Part shown: piece after piece, positions 11,901 through 57,535 of the stretch
Layout of the letters: each line of letters starts with the position of its first letter
Numbering within the stretch: position 1 is the first letter of the stretch
Assembly (NCBI RefSeq): GCF_905147365.1
Contig: NC_056412.1
Span: 16,360,001 to 16,424,000, forward strand
Length of the DNA: 64,000 bases
From: Aricia agestis
Lineage: Eukaryota > Arthropoda > Insecta > Lepidoptera > Lycaenidae
Direction: 5' to 3'
Position numbers and translations under genes: made by a program
Notes under the pieces: model-generated
What the model was told of the DNA's origin: nothing
What the model saw: only the letters and a program-made list of their open reading frames with translations
Database searches by the model: none

Positions 11901-14900
11901 GGTCGATAGAGAATTTTTTTCTTAATCATGTACAGTCAAAACCTGAAAATCGACCAAATGTCACTTAACGGCATTTTTGTTATACCACGGCAGATCTGGT
12001 GTCTAAGCAGATCTTTCGTCCCAACTATTTCAATACGCAATATTGTACAACATTAAAAATGCATCTATTTCCAGTCGAACTGACCGTCACAAATCTAGAA
12101 GAGGACTACGCGCATCGTCTGCTGAACTCCATTGCCCGTCTACTAGAAGATAGTAGACACCTCGAGCACCTTCTTCTGTGGGTGAAATACCTGATAACGG
12201 GCAGAAAGAAGATACCAGCTAGCATTCTACTGGCGCTAGAGAAAGTGTTGACAGTGAAATACTCTCAGATTGGAAAAATGTGAGTAAATATTTATGTACT
12301 TTTTTAGTCTGTTCCAATTCATCTTCATCTTAATTAACCGACTGACGACCGATTAAAAAAAAAGGTTTTTTAAAACGGGCTTTGGCCCACCAGTCACCAC
12401 ACATTCCCACCATTGTATCTCCTGCGTCGCCAGGATCGACAGTGATCCAACCACGAAAATCCTTTGATATGATCTCAGGGAGCCCGAGGGACATGCTAAG
12501 CCTTGGGACCCGTAACGAAATTAATCAGAAGAAAGTAGGAAGAGTAGAAAAAATTCTTCTTATTCCTAGAAGAAAGGAGAAGGTTTCAATTCGACCGTAT
12601 AATAAATTATGCTTTTTTTATGTTTCTTCGCGGATAACTTCGTCGTTTATGAACCGATTTTGATGGTTCTTCCCCATATTATATTTTATCAAAATCGGTC
12701 TAGCGTTCTGTTTAGTTAAGCTAAAGAGGGAAAAGACAGACACACTTTTGCATTTATAATATTATGCGGGGAACACTATTATCATAATACGAGCTTTTGC
12801 CCGCGGCTTCGCTCGCGTTAAGAAGTATTATTATATACACGTCCCCTATTTTAACCCCTTGGAGGTGAAATTGATCAAAATCCTTTCTTAGCTGATGCCG
12901 ACGTCATAATATCTACCTGCATGCAAAATTTCAGCCCGATCCGTCCAGTGGTTTGGGCTGTGCGTTGATAGATCACCATGTCAATCAGTCACCTTTGAGT
13001 TTTATATTTATAGATTACTATAACATATTATAGTCTTGTCAAAAAAGTGAAGAAATTAAAAAGTGGCAACATCGTAGTGCCATCCCTTCTTTCTTAGATT
13101 GATTTGAAAGGGATGACATGATGTTGCCACTTTTCAATTTCTTCACTTTTTTGGACTATAGTAGATTTTGTCCGAGACTTCGTCCATACCAAGAGAAAAA
13201 CCTTGGTAGCTGTATATTTTGCGATTGAATAAAGCCATTATCTTTGCTCGTGGTCTATTTATTTTTGCTGTAAGTATTTTATCAAAATCAAAACATGTGA
13301 AGATATAATATTGTAAATCAGCAAATGTAAATAAAGTATATCCCACCAAAAACATTTTCATGTAAAAATGTTGCCAAGATGAGAACATATAGTTCGTGGT
13401 GTCAAAAAGTAGTGAGATCTCATGTAGAGCCAAGTTTCTAACGTTACGGACTCAGCCCTAAATTTAAAAACCTTAATTTTACACTAAAGCGCGGCAAAAT
13501 ATGTGATAATAATATAATGTGTCAGCCGTACGAGAAGAATCTAAAAACTCTACACATTAGTCAAAACCGGTGGCCTGGCCATTTTAAAATAAAAGTTTGT
13601 AAGTACAACAGAAAAGTATATATATTAAGTTCAAAGCCCATAGCGTGACGAATAACAAAATGTTCAACAATTTCAACTATCTGGCATTATCCGAACCAAA
13701 GTTACGAGGGTGCAAAAATACGACGAAACGTTTCGAGAAAAGGTAGGTAGTGCCCGTGCGCGCTTCCACTGTCCACCCAGATCAATATTTAAACGAATAC
13801 AATATCAAAACGAATTCAAAGTATCCAATAGCAATATTCAAATATCATATTTTCATTATTTGTATAATAATTATGTCACAAATATTGGGTTAGCATGATC
13901 GTGATCGAGAATTGTAGATTGTAATGAAGTTTACAAATCGTGGTATGAATCAATGTGTTTCGTTATCATGATTTTGCATTTATGTCTTCAAGAAATAAGT
14001 ATCTATAGTTCTATAATAATTATTAATAGGCTAGTTGCCTATTTTCTTCTTATTGGTAACTAAAGGAACTCTCAAAAATAAAAAACATTGGTGAAACACT
14101 CTGAGATCATAAAATCTCTCCAAGATATAACAATAGGGATGATGACAAGGTCAAAGATTTTTTTAACAAAGCAAATTTTGTTAAAGCAAATTTTGTAAAC
14201 AAAATAAAGAAATCACGGTAAAAAATAAGTGTTCCCAAAATTTCAGCTTTATAGCATTTGTATTTTTTTTGCTATACGCCTTCAAAGTTGGATATTCAAG
14301 TCGATTTTTTTTTCAATTAAATTTCTTAATATTTGTATACCATTCGATAACTTATGCAATTAAAAGCAACTTTTGTTATGAAACCACTTTCATTAAAGCA
14401 ATATTTAATATACCTATCAAACAAAGTTCTCTCCCGATGCGTATAAACTACGAAAGAGTGACGTCATACTTTCGTAGCACTTTGTATAGAGCGTTTCGTG
14501 CAGGTCTATTTTATGAGATGTTTGAATTGTCATATCTTGGTTAATTTTGAAGCTATCAGAGTTATTCTTTCAGCGATGTTTCTATTTTTAAGGGTCTTTC
14601 AATTACCGATAAGAAAAAAATAGTAGTCATCATGCCTATTCGAAAATCACATAAAATAAACCTTCAAAAACGCTTCATACAAAATGACGGTGGGCTATGA
14701 CGTTACTACTCTCTGGTACGTCGTATTAATGGTTGGTGAGACATTGTTCCATACAACAATGAGGCTTATTATTGTTAAAATATTTTTACCATTTGCTGTA
14801 TCTAAATTCGATTTGGTTAACGAATTACATAAGACAAACAATACATCTTCCCTATCTGATAAGGTCAAGTGTAAGATAAAGATAAACCACAGATAAACCA

Positions 14901-15465
14901 GGTAGATTTGATTAATCTGCCGTAAAGTCAGATTATATGTACTACCGAAGGCATGATTTTCTTAAATATCTTCAATGTTCACATTAGATTACGCAACTCT
15001 GTTGAAAAATTTGTTTATCGCGCGGGAACCGTATATTTTTCCGGGGTGAAAATAACAAATACCATACCAAATTTCAGCAAAATCGGTTCAGCGGTTCGGG
15101 CGTGTAGATGTAACAGACAGACAGATAAAGGGCAGACAGACAGACAGACGTACAGACACACTTTCGCATTTATAATATTAGTATGTACGGAAGTATGGGT
15201 ACAGGTCGAATAGATGGGACGAAAAACTCAACCACTAGAATTTATGACCTATTTTGAAGTCAGTAGTTCAAAAGTGTATCTTTTTAGTTGTTACCTATTT
15301 GATTTTTTTATTTTAATAGCTATACTCTTAACTTTCAGTTGCGACTTCAACAAGTACACCATAAGGTGTATCCGCGCAGTCGGCGAGTTGACGCCCAAGC
15401 AGGAGGACGTCGATATGGACAGCGACAACTCCAGTGGCAGGGGAACCTTCTCTGATACTGATTAA
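2529..15465 (+). CDS. PWP2: PWP2 (UTP1) homologue, 3' part: last three exons
   Basis: Three plus-strand exons (2529-2677, 12075-12279, 15339-15465) join in frame across GT-AG introns (phases 1 and 2) to give about 159 C-terminal residues ending at TAA 15463-15465. The joined protein reads like the PWP2 C-terminus: STPAAVKSRLRAGQW, then LNDHELVRACVEAVPPG, then ELTVTNLEEDYAHRLL, then EDSRHLEHLLLWVKYL, then CDFNKYTIRCI and a short acidic tail. In the family this region is the Utp12-type helical domain that follows the tandem WD40 repeats. PWP2 is a subunit of the UTP-B module of the U3 snoRNP/small-subunit processome, acting in the nucleolus in 18S rRNA maturation. The WD40 exons were not found in 1-2528 and presumably lie outside the window. 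The introns (9.4 kb and 3.1 kb) are full of mobile DNA. The identification rests on recall of the family, not on a search. Confidence 0.85.
2678..3152. repeat. Start of PWP2 intron: (TG)n and GAAGTCGG-type repeat
   Basis: The stretch holds unassigned sequence to about 2870, a TG/TGCG microsatellite at 2911-2960, then a repeat with AAAATCGG and GAAGTCGGTTTTAT motifs (about 2965-3150) shared with 10897-11300 and 18230-18400. The last part is probably the 3' region of the adjoining LINE or an older repeat beneath it. Confidence 0.5.
3153..6095 (-). CDS. LINE ORF2: AP endonuclease and reverse transcriptase
   Basis: The frame is open from 6095 to a stop at 3153, about 980 codons. The endonuclease starts at QNIRSINANFNELQ and shows TEC, VGDININIA, LDHIIL and the SITDHDSVI signature. 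Reverse-transcriptase blocks follow in order: GHDGIPSFVLKK, IPIHKSGSRDRVENYRPIA, QYGFRAGISTTDAVHDL, LGIFLDLAKAFDTV, YGVPQGSILGPTLFLIYINN, FTYADDTALLF (catalytic YADD) and KYLGILID. The C-terminus SYEDTENVL is also typical. No internal stop or frameshift was seen. The first in-frame ATG is well inside the endonuclease, so the true start is unclear (a lost ATG, or a non-ATG or coupled start). Product: endonuclease/reverse transcriptase for target-primed reverse transcription. Confidence 0.9.
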   Translation of the reverse strand, partial: YLLKFDNINNTNIQNEIDRIKVSDSNTCSIEACRDLFIKHSNSLSLLTQNIRSINANFNELQILLSKTNIPWDIVILTECRLPQCPFVPSLEGYRCITTNHNYLQNDGVTVYYNKNLTMAIQEPILTNANCLVLTLDETAIVAVYRSPSVYNIQEFLNSLNQILQKLKSYKTVLLVGDININIADSSTDPRADEYLDMLSSHGMLPGHTLPTRGGTSCLDHIILKTRRPAGCYVADTSITDHDSVIAFIEKCAHKIKVRKNKVVTNFENLESDLKRQNFDPVFQSLDVNQSLSIFENIIKTAIASNSIIKTISNRKNLIKPWMTPGLLRCIKTRDALHKKLKKDINNEIIKISYMRYRNFCNRILKNVKKEFDKSQFHSAGKNNRLVWNAIRKTTFTEKDKSAPMELLKSNSKEDINKINSYFVQVGATLASKIQEKPQPTIDDSPSNCNSLFLLPTSEEEVKSILSSLRPDSATGHDGIPSFVLKKISHIFIPSLVHIFNLSLSNGVFPDSFKLAEIIPIHKSGSRDRVENYRPIAILPAMSKILERLLNNRLISFINKNKILSQSQYGFRAGISTTDAVHDLTDFIVKGLDKKLKVLGIFLDLAKAFDTVSIPILVSKLDKIGVRGTQLTLFHSYLTNRRQRVRIGETISDELPIEYGVPQGSILGPTLFLIYINNLCKLALPHGRIFTYADDTALLFQTDSWEETFHAAQLGLNKVTKWLNSNYLTLNVDKTNFICFSLTGATQPPPCLNLIVHSCSGESTKYDCSCLPLARTESVKYLGILIDNKMSFDSHISTIVKKVRKLSFLFYRIRHICDEILIRKIYLALVQSLISYCIVIWGGIPKTKLLRLERSQRCILKVGWNLPRLYPTTELYKKCRVLTVRQLFILGTIIKKHTTLDYDKSLKQANRRKLKICPVDIFKTTFAQRFFCFLGTFLYNKINNILSIYHENKLKCKLKLITWLTGLSYEDTENVLYRQK
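6086..6556 (-). other. Hydrophobic 156-codon ORF between LINE ORF1 and ORF2
   Basis: This ATG-initiated ORF fills the unusually long ORF1-ORF2 gap and ends just inside the opening of the ORF2 frame. It is rich in Ile, Leu and Phe (FVFLMLIIAINFVIHCLVI) with no recognisable domain. AT-rich chance coding is the simplest explanation. Confidence 0.2.
6650..7579 (-). CDS. LINE ORF1: coiled-coil RNA-binding protein, FP-like C-terminus
   Basis: The ATG at 7579 gives 309 aa; an upstream in-frame extension starts at GTG and is not needed. It has a Pro/Ser-rich N-terminus (PPPATQAPSPSPSTS), a long heptad-like coiled coil (about residues 60-160, rich in E, K, L and I), then a folded region with VEIRCIPKTADLETKQEL. 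The end LTPKTRKLFRMARDFASKNK and CWTLNGTVHLRE resembles the baculovirus-FP-like domain often found in insect LINE ORF1 proteins. It probably coats element RNA. Confidence 0.75.
   Translation of the reverse strand: MPLKRTPPPATQAPSPSPSTSSVLLAQPSIPLQHAGSDSALDNIPQRNKRKFMSEEESLMTSCMEQMKRMFENFTELQDKKLTIIQNSIIEIKQQNEEMISSLDFLGKKYDEMREELDSYKSENKEIWKYVNFLENKIDQLEKNMKSCEVEIRCIPKTADLETKQELHKCFEDICTTIGVDINQDKIKNIYRINTKNQSNMPIIVDFVNTKYKQELMAGVKKFNNQFPANRLNTKHLQIDGPANRIFISESLTPKTRKLFRMARDFASKNKYKFCWTLNGTVHLRETEGAKILKIYSESDLKINSTHSK
7736..8106. other. Intronic sequence with a diverged direct repeat
   Basis: Two related units of about 70 bp (near 7893-7962 and 8012-8080) share GCAATGATA, a TGTGACACT stretch and GTGTAAGT. 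No gene was seen. Confidence 0.35.
9172..9587 (+). repeat. GGCCAAGTGCGAGTCGG repeat, copy 1
   Basis: It starts GGCCAAGTGCGAGTCGGACT, with GGGTTCCGTACCGT soon after, then an AT-rich body, a GACAGACAGACAG run, and an end resembling CCTTTGGGTACGGAACCCTA. The family recurs at 29381, 30761, 46132, 48223, 57536 and 63689. The GGGTTCCGTA head and TACGGAACCC tail make the ends partly inverted. Family class is not certain. Confidence 0.65.
10113..10646. repeat. Large foldback element (about 220-bp arms)
   Basis: The left arm starting ATCCCACCAAAACATTAAAT is repeated in inverted orientation at the right end (ATTTAATGTTTTGGTGGGAT). The arms share the ATTGCATGGCTATGCAATAT region, a GAAGGCTTGACTTGAATG region and an AATAATTATAAAATAAAG region. 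The central loop is about 100 bp. A half copy lies at 41330-41513 and a short piece at 13333-13378. Confidence 0.75.
10897..11300. repeat. GAACCGACTTC repeat with a TGTA tetranucleotide array
   Basis: It is a dispersed repeat starting GAACCGACTTCAAAAAAGGA and containing about 27 uninterrupted TGTA/GTAT units (11043-11150). The array gives spurious Cys/Val/Met/Tyr ORFs in three frames. Confidence 0.8.
12075..12279 (+). CDS. PWP2: PWP2 exon B (penultimate)
   Basis: The acceptor is CTATTTCCAG before 12075 and the donor is AAAAAT|GTGAGT at 12280. Translated after the split Ile it reads ELTVTNLEEDYAHRLLNSIA, EDSRHLEHLLLWVKYL and ALEKVLTVKYSQIGK, the helical segment that in PWP2 proteins holds a SRHLE-F/H-LLW motif. 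The exon starts only 81 bp downstream of the end of the 3.9-kb transposable element at 8107-11993. Confidence 0.85.
12280..13028. repeat. PWP2 intron: repeat remnants
   Basis: 12336-12720 carries the GAACCGATTTTGATG motif shared with 1340 and 52570. 12790-13015 resembles the common lepidopteran repeat that begins GCTTTTGCCCGCGGCTTCG and continues with a CAAAATTTCAGCCCGATCCG-like block. No gene was seen. Confidence 0.5.
13029..13162. repeat. Foldback MITE, about 45-bp arms
   Basis: TCAAAAAAGTGAAGAAATT and AAAAGTGGCAACAT on the left are matched in inverted order by ATGTTGCCACTTTT and AATTTCTTCACTTTTTTG on the right, giving a hairpin of nearly the whole element. It is flanked by TATAGTC and GACTATA. 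Confidence 0.7.
13163..15338. other. PWP2 last intron, mostly unassigned
   Basis: No gene was seen. 13333-13378 is a fragment of the ATCCCACCAAAA repeat. 14990-15190 is a copy of the TTTTCCGGGGTGAAAATAA repeat, with an AATTTCAGCAAAATCGG block, a run of CAGACAGA, and the terminal TTTCGCATTTATAATATTAG. The rest is AT-rich and shows no structure I can support. Confidence 0.5.
15339..15465 (+). CDS. PWP2: PWP2 terminal exon
   Basis: The acceptor is TTAACTTTCAG before 15339. The AT left from exon B plus T makes Ile, followed by CDFNKYTIRCIRAVGELTPK and an acidic, serine-rich tail ending FSDTD-stop, as expected for the charged end of PWP2. No AATAAA was seen in the roughly 75 bp before the next repeat, so the polyadenylation signal is either non-canonical or further on. 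Confidence 0.85.
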
Positions 15466-15973
15466 ATGTATTAATCAGATATTTCTTTCTTTATCGACCC
15501 ACGTCACAAACAATATGTTTTTAGAGTTAACCCGGCCACCGACGGACCGAAGTTGCAGTCAGGATCGACTGCTCTAGAGCGGTCGTGTTGAAGTCGTACA
15601 CGACTGCAACACGACCGCATCATGCAGTCGACCATACAATACCTTTATTGTTCGACTGCACGGAGAAACTCGACCCCAGAGCGACTGCTCCGACCGCTGG
15701 AGACTGTAGAGATAACCGCATGTTGCAGTCGGTGTCGACTGCAACATGTACGTCGTTTACTCGAGATTACCTCCACTCGACTCAGCCTCAATCCTCAAAA
15801 ATTATGTCAAGTAGTTGTTCCAACGTGGTTATCGAACCTACGGTCTCTGAGTCGAGACTCGAGAGCCATACTGAAGTATGGACCAACCACAGAGGCGTGT
15901 CATTCTTACCTTACAGCGTCAGCACAGTAGCACTCGACGAGCGCACACACAGCATACAGCACACAAACACACA
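15466..15973. repeat. Intergenic gap between PWP2 and SNMP2: MITE and SINE fragments
   Basis: 15535-15770 has repeated GCAGTCG and CGACTGC blocks in both orientations, matching the MITE at 25962-26170 (shared GATCGAC, CTCTAGAGCGGTCG). 15812-15899 is a minus-strand fragment of the tRNA-derived SINE family, keeping a B-box-like GGTTCGATAAC. The two gene tails meet over this stretch. Confidence 0.55.
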
Positions 15974-15979
15974 TTTATT
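15974..15979 (-). promoter_or_regulatory. SNMP2 polyadenylation signal AATAAA
   Basis: On the minus strand AATAAA begins two bases after the SNMP2 stop codon and is followed by a GT-rich run (TGTGTGTTTGTGTGCTG) typical of a downstream cleavage element. This predicts an unusually short 3' UTR of a few tens of bases. Use of this site is inferred. Confidence 0.6.
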
Positions 15980-15980
15980 C

Positions 15981-52869
<36,889 letters not shown>

Positions 52870-53451
52870 TTCTTTAATCACAATCAAAAATACACTCTTT
52901 CAATAACACAGGGTTTAAAATTAATAATCGCCTGCTAAAGTTGACTGGTTTCGAACGCAGGCGACCACGGTTTGATCTCGCGCTGTGTTTTTTACGATGA
53001 AATTCTAGCTCTATGTTGATAATTATGTGCCATAAAAGCAAACGTGACTGCCTTTGATGCACGCAAGTATTTTTTTAATAATTACCGTGAAATTTGGCAC
53101 GGGTCAAAGTTTAAATATTGAAGATTTTTAAGAGTATATCGTATAATTATTTTAGTCGTTATTTTATACTAGCTGTCCCGGCAAACATTGTTTTGCCATA
53201 TATATTTTTTTTGTATGAAAAATAGATGTTGGCCGATTCTCAGACCTACCTACTCAACATGCTCACAAAATTTAATGAGAATTGGTCAAGCCGTTTCGGA
53301 GGAGTATGGCAACGAAAACTGTGACACGAGAATTTTATATATTAGATAGTAATATATTTTGTGTTTTCTATCAGAATTTACAGGAAAGCGGGCTGCTAAC
53401 CTGGTTTTTTTGAGACTTAATTTATTTACCTATGTCTAGGTTTGTCTATTG
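52870..53451. other. Region upstream of SNMP2
   Basis: 52870-53060 should hold the SNMP2 5' UTR and core promoter. On the minus strand there is a TTTTATGGCAC stretch and a GC-richer part (ACAGCGCGAGATCAAACC), but no promoter element I can defend. 53169-53348 is a repeat starting ACTAGCTGTCCCGGCAAACA, related to the 44493 family. Confidence 0.4.
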
Positions 53452-54093
53452 CCGGCTCTTGATATAGGCGAACGCGTTGGCCAACGCGTCTGCAGACGCG
53501 TTGGCCCAATGTGTAGAACGGGCGTTCGCGCGTTGGCCGTAGGTATTTAGACGTTGGCCAACGCGTCTGCGAGCTTGCCGCGCGGGTCGGAAATGCCGGC
53601 AAAAGATCAAAGGACATTTGTCGCAAGCTTCGCGCTCCATCCACACATAGGCCGCGCGATCAGTTCGCCCGGAGTTATAGTTATGATAATTATAATAATA
53701 TGTAATAATTTTTATATGTAATAATTTAATAAATAATAAGTAGGTAATAAAATAATTACTTATATTATTTTAATATTATAAAATATTATGTAAAAGTGAG
53801 TTTATTTCTTTGTTTGTTATGTTTTCTCGCCTTTTATTTATTTATTTCGAGAAATTCTTTAAAAACTTTTTCTTGTCCACATTTACAAAGTAATTATAAG
53901 CTGTGAATAAATAAACAGCTGCAGCTGTTAGCGACTAAACATCCATTTTGAATCCGTCCGCACATTGGCGCGATCCAAAGCATACTGAACGACCTTCCTA
54001 TGTGTGGATTACTCACAAACGCCGTTGCAAGCGCACTGCCAACGCGTCTGCAGACGCGTTGGCCAACGCGTTCGCCTATATCAAGAGCCGGCA
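53452..54093. mobile_element. Long-TIR element with palindromic ends
   Basis: The first and last 54-55 bp are inverted copies: GCCGGCTCTTGATATAGGCG, AACGCGTTGGCC, then AACGCGTCTGCAGACGCGTT. The inner part of each end is itself a 24-bp perfect palindrome centred on CTGCAG. The middle is AT-rich with no ORF. No clear target duplication. Confidence 0.7.
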
Positions 54094-55523
54094 TATGTCG
54101 AGAGCCGCCATATCATAGCCTAAAAACTCGTAATCTGTTTGGTTGTGCCGAAGTCTATACCACCCACAATCGTTTTTCTAGTTGTTCGTTGGTCTGTTAT
54201 GAAGCTTTGTTTTCTTGGTATTTTTCTTTATTTTTAAAGCAAGTACATATTTTAAGAATGTCACGACACTTGCAAGCCAAAATATCGAGCCAAACTTTAG
54301 CTTGAAGACGAAACTCTTCCAACTTGTTTTCTGGTATTTAGGTTTGAGACTTCAGAAGGTTTATTTTATTTTAAATGATAAGTTTTTAACATTCGTTTTG
54401 GTTCTTGTAAACAATAGTCTTATTTGTCATTAGTTGAAGCTAATTACACATAAATTAAATGAATAACTTGAAAAAAATATAGTAGCAACTGGAGAACAAA
54501 AATCAGCATTTTTAAAAATTTCAATCAAAATCCGGAGGCAGTAAAACTTAAAAGAATGTAATAAAACTTTACGTACTAATTTAATACACCATTTGGCACC
54601 TTTTTGTCACTGAGCAGTTTCAAAAAAGCAGAAAAAAAAATTTTGACCCACCCTACTGTGCAGGCATGCAGTTGGGGTGACCAGACGTTTGAATGTAAGC
54701 GGACATAATCCGGATCTGTTGTATTATTGATCACCGACTTAAGGGTCCAGTTCGATAATATTATAATCGTCGACAGATTTTTTGTGGATATTCATGAAGC
54801 ACCAAGCGGCCACATCAGGCCGCGATAACAATAGATAAGCTATTGTGTCTCGTTTTTCCGCGATATATGTTTGCGATAGTGCATATAGACACACACGTCA
54901 TAATTAAAAAGTTGATCTCTATAATATTATCTAATATATCGTTCTCTACCTTAGGGAGACTATTATCTCTGCAGAGTGGAAAACATTTAGCAAAATTCCT
55001 TTGCAAACTTTATTGGCTTTAAAAAATTACCGGCGTTTGGAAAATTTCATGGGTGATCATGCTGATTTGATTTTATTTTTAGAATTATTATGTTTTATTC
55101 ATTAATTAGCATTACTTAATTTGAATTGATAGAATTAAGCAGAGTCACATTACTTAAATATATTAATTTTATTTTAGTTTCATAATTTTGCTTTAGTATC
55201 TAATATTGAAATAGGCTGAAACGCAGTTACTTAGCTGCTTAAAACAAACCAGGTTAAATGTTATACATAAGTCTAGGTACCCATATATAAAATCTCTTAG
55301 TTATTTTGTATAAAAATCTTTCACAATTCTGATAAAAACCTAAGTATACCCGATATGGATTAAAAGATGGTCACCCTACACAGTTTTGTAAAACACATTC
55401 TATACCAGGTTTAATACTTTTCGTCCATGTGTATTAAACCGAGTATATTTATTTTATCATGCAGGTCTTATTAGTTTTTGTAAAACAAATTGTAAAATTG
55501 AAAGGAAACTGAGACTCCTTGCA
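54094..55523. other. Unassigned intergenic sequence
   Basis: No gene. CAGTTGGGGTGACCAGACG (54670) and GATGGTCACCCTACACAG (55366) are loosely inverted and may be worn ends of an element of about 720 bp. Confidence 0.35.
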
Positions 55524-55527
55524 TTAA

Positions 55528-56520
55528 AGGCGCCATTCCACCGCAGCGGACGGAGAGACTACATACGTGCGTCAAGCTTCGCTTTGCAAGAAAATATATT
55601 ATGTGACTGTGTCCATTGCAACCGTGTCCGTACACGTAGCTCAAACGCTGGCCACGCTACGCATGCTGTACACGGGAATACACAGAAGGTGTAGGGTGGG
55701 AGTGACTAGGGATGGGTAAGCACTGTAGTATTTACTCATACCAGAGTAAATACTCAGTAAAATGAATTAAGACACATAGTATTTACTTTTAATTGAGTAT
55801 TTGTTATTATTTACTTTTAATTTAGATTATACTAAGTATACCTTTATACTATATATAAAATCCAGGAATCGATACGATAAAATCTCTAAAATGCTATTTT
55901 ATTATTATAATAATAAGCGAAAAACTTTGTAACTCTTTTTAAGAAAAATGGGGAAACGTAGGTGCATGAAATTTCGAACAGTTATAGTTTATATGGTGAA
56001 GGAGTGCATCGAGCTAATATTGTTTTGAAATCATACTTTTATCATACATTTTTTTAAATAAAATATAACACACACAGTAGGGACAGGCCTTTTTTATTGA
56101 ATCTTTAAGTGCTTAAATACTGTTAGACAATTATTACATGGCCAGTCTGTCATCATTTGACTTCATTAATCTGAGACTGTCGTCTGTCGCAGGAATTATG
56201 TCTAAAAAATAATAAAGTAAATTTTTGACAATAGAATATCAATAGAAAAGCGTTGAAATTTGAAACCTATAATTTTTTTTTTATCTGAGGTCGAATTACG
56301 ACCATGGGCGATCTCTAGTAAGATTATAAATGCGTGGGTTCCACAAGACGTGTGCTGCGCTACAGCTGTACATAGTCGTGACTCGTGAGTAACGTGTGCA
56401 TAGCGTGTGTTGTATAGCGTGCGCTGCAGACTGCAGTGGAAACGTTGACCCACGTGGTCAAAGTAATAAATCCGTGCGCCGCGTGGCCGTGCACAGCGTG
56501 CGCCGCGGTGGGTTGGCACC
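55528..56520. mobile_element. TTAA-flanked non-autonomous element A
   Basis: TTAA stands at 55524-55527 and 56521-56524. The ends AGGCGCCATTCCACCGCAGC and (reverse complement of the right) AGGTGCCAACCCACCGCGGC are imperfect inverted repeats. 993 bp, no transposase. TTAA duplication is the hallmark of the piggyBac superfamily. Confidence 0.65.
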
Positions 56521-56566
56521 TTAATTTTCAACAGCGACTTAGAAACTGAAAAATGTATGGGATTTA

Positions 56567-57364
56567 AGAGTCCGTATACGAAATTTTGAAGAAAACGACA
56601 GAAATAATCTATATAGATAACATTTTATTCAATTCGAGAAAATAGAAAAAAAAACCTAAATCTCACATTATATTACTCGCCGCAAGGCTTATGTGAGATT
56701 TAGATTGTTTTGAATCGTGTTTTTGGCACAATTTGTTTTTTTTTTCTATTTTCTCGAATTGAATAGAATTTTATCTATAGATTATTTCTGTCGTTTTCTT
56801 TTTATTAATTACAGCTCCAAGTTGCCGAAATTAACAGCAATTCTTTGCCCATTTTCTCTAAAATTTTGCCGAGTTACATATTTTTTTACTCAACTATTTC
56901 ATATTAAAGTGGTAAAAAGTATTTCCAACATTGTATAGACGACTTTCTCAACAGTACATTGTATTTTTTTCATACCGTTAAGACGTCAATACAATCCATT
57001 AACAGGTGATATTCTAAACCTTTTACAGCAAAAATCACAAAACTGTCGAGTGTTTGAGTTGGATTATTTAAAAATACTTAAAAAAAAACAAAGTAATAAA
57101 TCTGTGCGCCGCGTGGCCACGGACGGACGCGCCACGTATAGATACGGACGCGCACAGCGTGCGCCGCGGTGGGATGGCACCGCGGCCAACCCACCGCGAC
57201 AAACACCAAAAAACATAAAAAAAAACAAAGATCTAGCTCCAACATTAGATTATAATTGAAATGATCTTACATGTTGTGCATTAAAACTTATAGAAATACT
57301 GTATTTTAACTGTTAAAACACGTCTGTTAATCAGCGAAATCGGCAAAATTTCGTATACGGACTC
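56567..57364. mobile_element. TTAA-flanked non-autonomous element B with internal hairpin
   Basis: TTAA stands at 56563-56566 and 57365-57368. The ends GAGTCCGTATACGAAATTTT are perfect inverted repeats. A long hairpin (56591-56799; GAAAACGACAGAAATAATCT, TTCAATTCGAGAAAATAG and complements) fills the left quarter. 57090-57185 carries a piece closely resembling the right end of element A (GTGCGCCGCGTGGCC, GCGTGCGCCGCGGTGGG). Confidence 0.7.
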
Positions 57365-57535
57365 TTAACATTCAAGGCTATATTTTCACTTAGCGAAGCT
57401 TTAAGGCCCGTTATACATCTATCTTGCTTTCTCTTTTTCTTCAAAATAATATTATACAAGTTACCTAAGTTCCTAGATGGATTTGGATATAAGATTCATA
57501 TAATATTTTGTACAATTTGAATAGATGGATTTTTA

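Larger units (their letters stand above)
8107..11993. mobile_element. 3.9-kb TIR element with AATGCCGTTAA subterminal arrays
   Basis: The ends are a perfect 12-bp inverted repeat, CTGCCGTGGTAT, flanked on both sides by ATCT (8103-8106 and 11994-11997), a 4-bp target duplication. Within about 600 bp of each end the motif AATGCCGTTAA or its reverse complement occurs repeatedly: 8125, 8368, 8386, 8622 and 8652 on the left; 11406, 11488, 11553, 11601, 11837 and 11964 on the right, plus weaker variants. No transposase ORF was seen. The middle carries other repeats (9172-9587, 10113-10646, 10897-11300), so it is a non-autonomous element that received later insertions. It lies in the PWP2 intron, 81 bp from exon B. 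Confidence 0.65.

Noticed and set aside
13143..13433. 96-codon minus-strand ORF
   Set aside because: It runs across a MITE end and repeat fragments, with no family match and no splice context.
54815..55006. 63-codon minus-strand ORF (NFAKCFPLCRDNSLPKVEND)
   Set aside because: It is short, without a domain, splice partner or conserved motif.
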